Source of the DNA: Cristatella mucedo
Lineage: Eukaryota > Bryozoa > Phylactolaemata > Cristatellidae
DNA length: 64,000 bases
Assembly (NCBI GenBank): GCA_009760855.2
Contig: WPIO01000006.1
Coordinates: 5,620,001 to 5,684,000, forward strand
Direction: 5' to 3'
Part shown: piece by piece, positions 63,346 through 64,000 of the stretch
Layout of the letters: every line of letters begins with the position of its first letter
How positions within the stretch are numbered: the first letter of the stretch is position 1
Translations under genes and position numbers: made by a program
The notes under the pieces: model-generated
The model's database searches: none
Seen by the model: the letters and a program-made list of their open reading frames with translations, nothing else
Told to the model about the DNA's origin: nothing

Positions 63346-64000
63346 TGGCTGCGAGATGGTCAACAGAAATAGAGAAAAGTTCTTAAACTGAACCACAAGG
63401 CCGGCGAGGGCTTGGCTCCTTCATATCTAGCTAAACTGCTGCACCCGTTTTAGCCTCACCGAGCCCTTAGGTCCTGTTTGGACAATAAGTTAGCTGTTCC
63501 ATTCCTCAGCTTAAAGACCATCGGTGAGAGTAGCTTTTGCTCTGCAGGTCTTAGGCTGAGGAACTCGCTCCCACAATTCTTAAGCAACGACATCTACTCT
63601 CCTGCTGCGCACTATAGCAGAGCATTTTCAGCTGTCGTGAACTGCTACTTCCATGTTTCGCCAGTCTACGCTGATCACGCCACTTACAAGCCCACTTCCA
63701 CCCTATACCAGAACAACGTTAGCGACCTCCGCCCAGACCCTGCTGATGTTCCTTTAAAAGATCATGGAAATAGTAGTATCAGACTGGTTAAATCTTTTCG
63801 TCGAACTTCAAACTTAACGCGGAAGTTTCGGTCTGGTCTTAGAGCAAGTCACTCCTCAGAGTCAGTTACTCTTCTGAGAGTGTACAGCAACCTTATCAGT
63901 AATGCTGACATAGGTGTAGTCTCTCTGCAAGTTCAGCTGGATCTCTTGGCAGCTTGTGATGCTATTGATCACCAAATTCTTCTTGAGCTATTTATTTAGA
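63346..64000 (+). mobile_element. LINE family B C-terminus fused to an upstream LINE RT region, runs off the window
   Basis: The 63478-63999 frame starts with DNKLAVPFLSLKTIGESSF and LRLRNSLPQFLSNDIYSPAA (end of a LINE ORF). It then passes without a stop into LRASHSSESVTLLRVYSNLI and QLDLLAACDAIDHQILLELF, which belong at the beginning of the RT domain. The order is therefore end-then-beginning: two copies joined. A TAG follows at the window edge. Confidence 0.85.

Noticed and set aside
63478-63999. A host gene of 173 codons at the window edge
   Set aside because: Both halves match LINE RT segments found elsewhere in the window.

Overview
The window is animal nuclear DNA. It has GT/AG introns, long dinucleotide microsatellites, and many decayed non-LTR retrotransposons (LINEs), tRNA-headed SINEs and DNA transposons. 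Two genes can be read. One codes for a calponin-family muscle protein (transgelin/Mp20 type) and the other for an animal carnitine O-palmitoyltransferase 1. The CPT1 starts with the malonyl-CoA-sensitive type of N-terminus. The repeat style and proteins suit an invertebrate, probably a protostome, but I cannot name a taxon. There are no bacterial, organellar, CRISPR or phage features.

Layout. 1-2196: repeats and flank. 2197-5444 (+): the last two exons of the transgelin/Mp20 gene, whose 2.86 kb intron holds two LINE copies joined tail to tail; the upstream exons were not found. 5445-13384: 3' UTR, then intergenic DNA with a diverged duplicated segment, microsatellites and LINE scraps. 13385-44179 (-): the whole CPT1 coding region, which I rebuilt as 20 coding exons. 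They total 2286 nt, in frame, 761 codons plus stop, with every junction phase-consistent. Its introns (110 nt to 5.6 kb) hold LINE, SINE and Tc1 remnants and very long GA/CT and CA/TG tracts. 44180-64000: no second gene could be established. This part is LINE fragments, SINEs, a hAT transposon with target-site duplication and terminal repeats intact (47086-49026), a 21-nt minisatellite, and nested LINE/SINE clusters up to the window edge.

How the parts relate. The two genes are convergent, with 3' ends facing each other across about 7.9 kb. The transgelin-type product is expected to bind actin. CPT1 is expected to sit in the outer mitochondrial membrane and control fatty-acid entry into beta-oxidation. 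Both are typical of muscle, but nothing in the sequence shows shared regulation. The mobile elements share one story: LINE copies end in a conserved hairpin plus (ATT)n, and a SINE family carries a related tail, which suggests the SINEs borrow the LINE machinery. I found no previously unknown biological system. The most informative oddities are the 26-nt microexon that carries the CPT1 catalytic histidine, the exactly bounded hAT insertion inside a LINE, and the SINE-LINE tail sharing.
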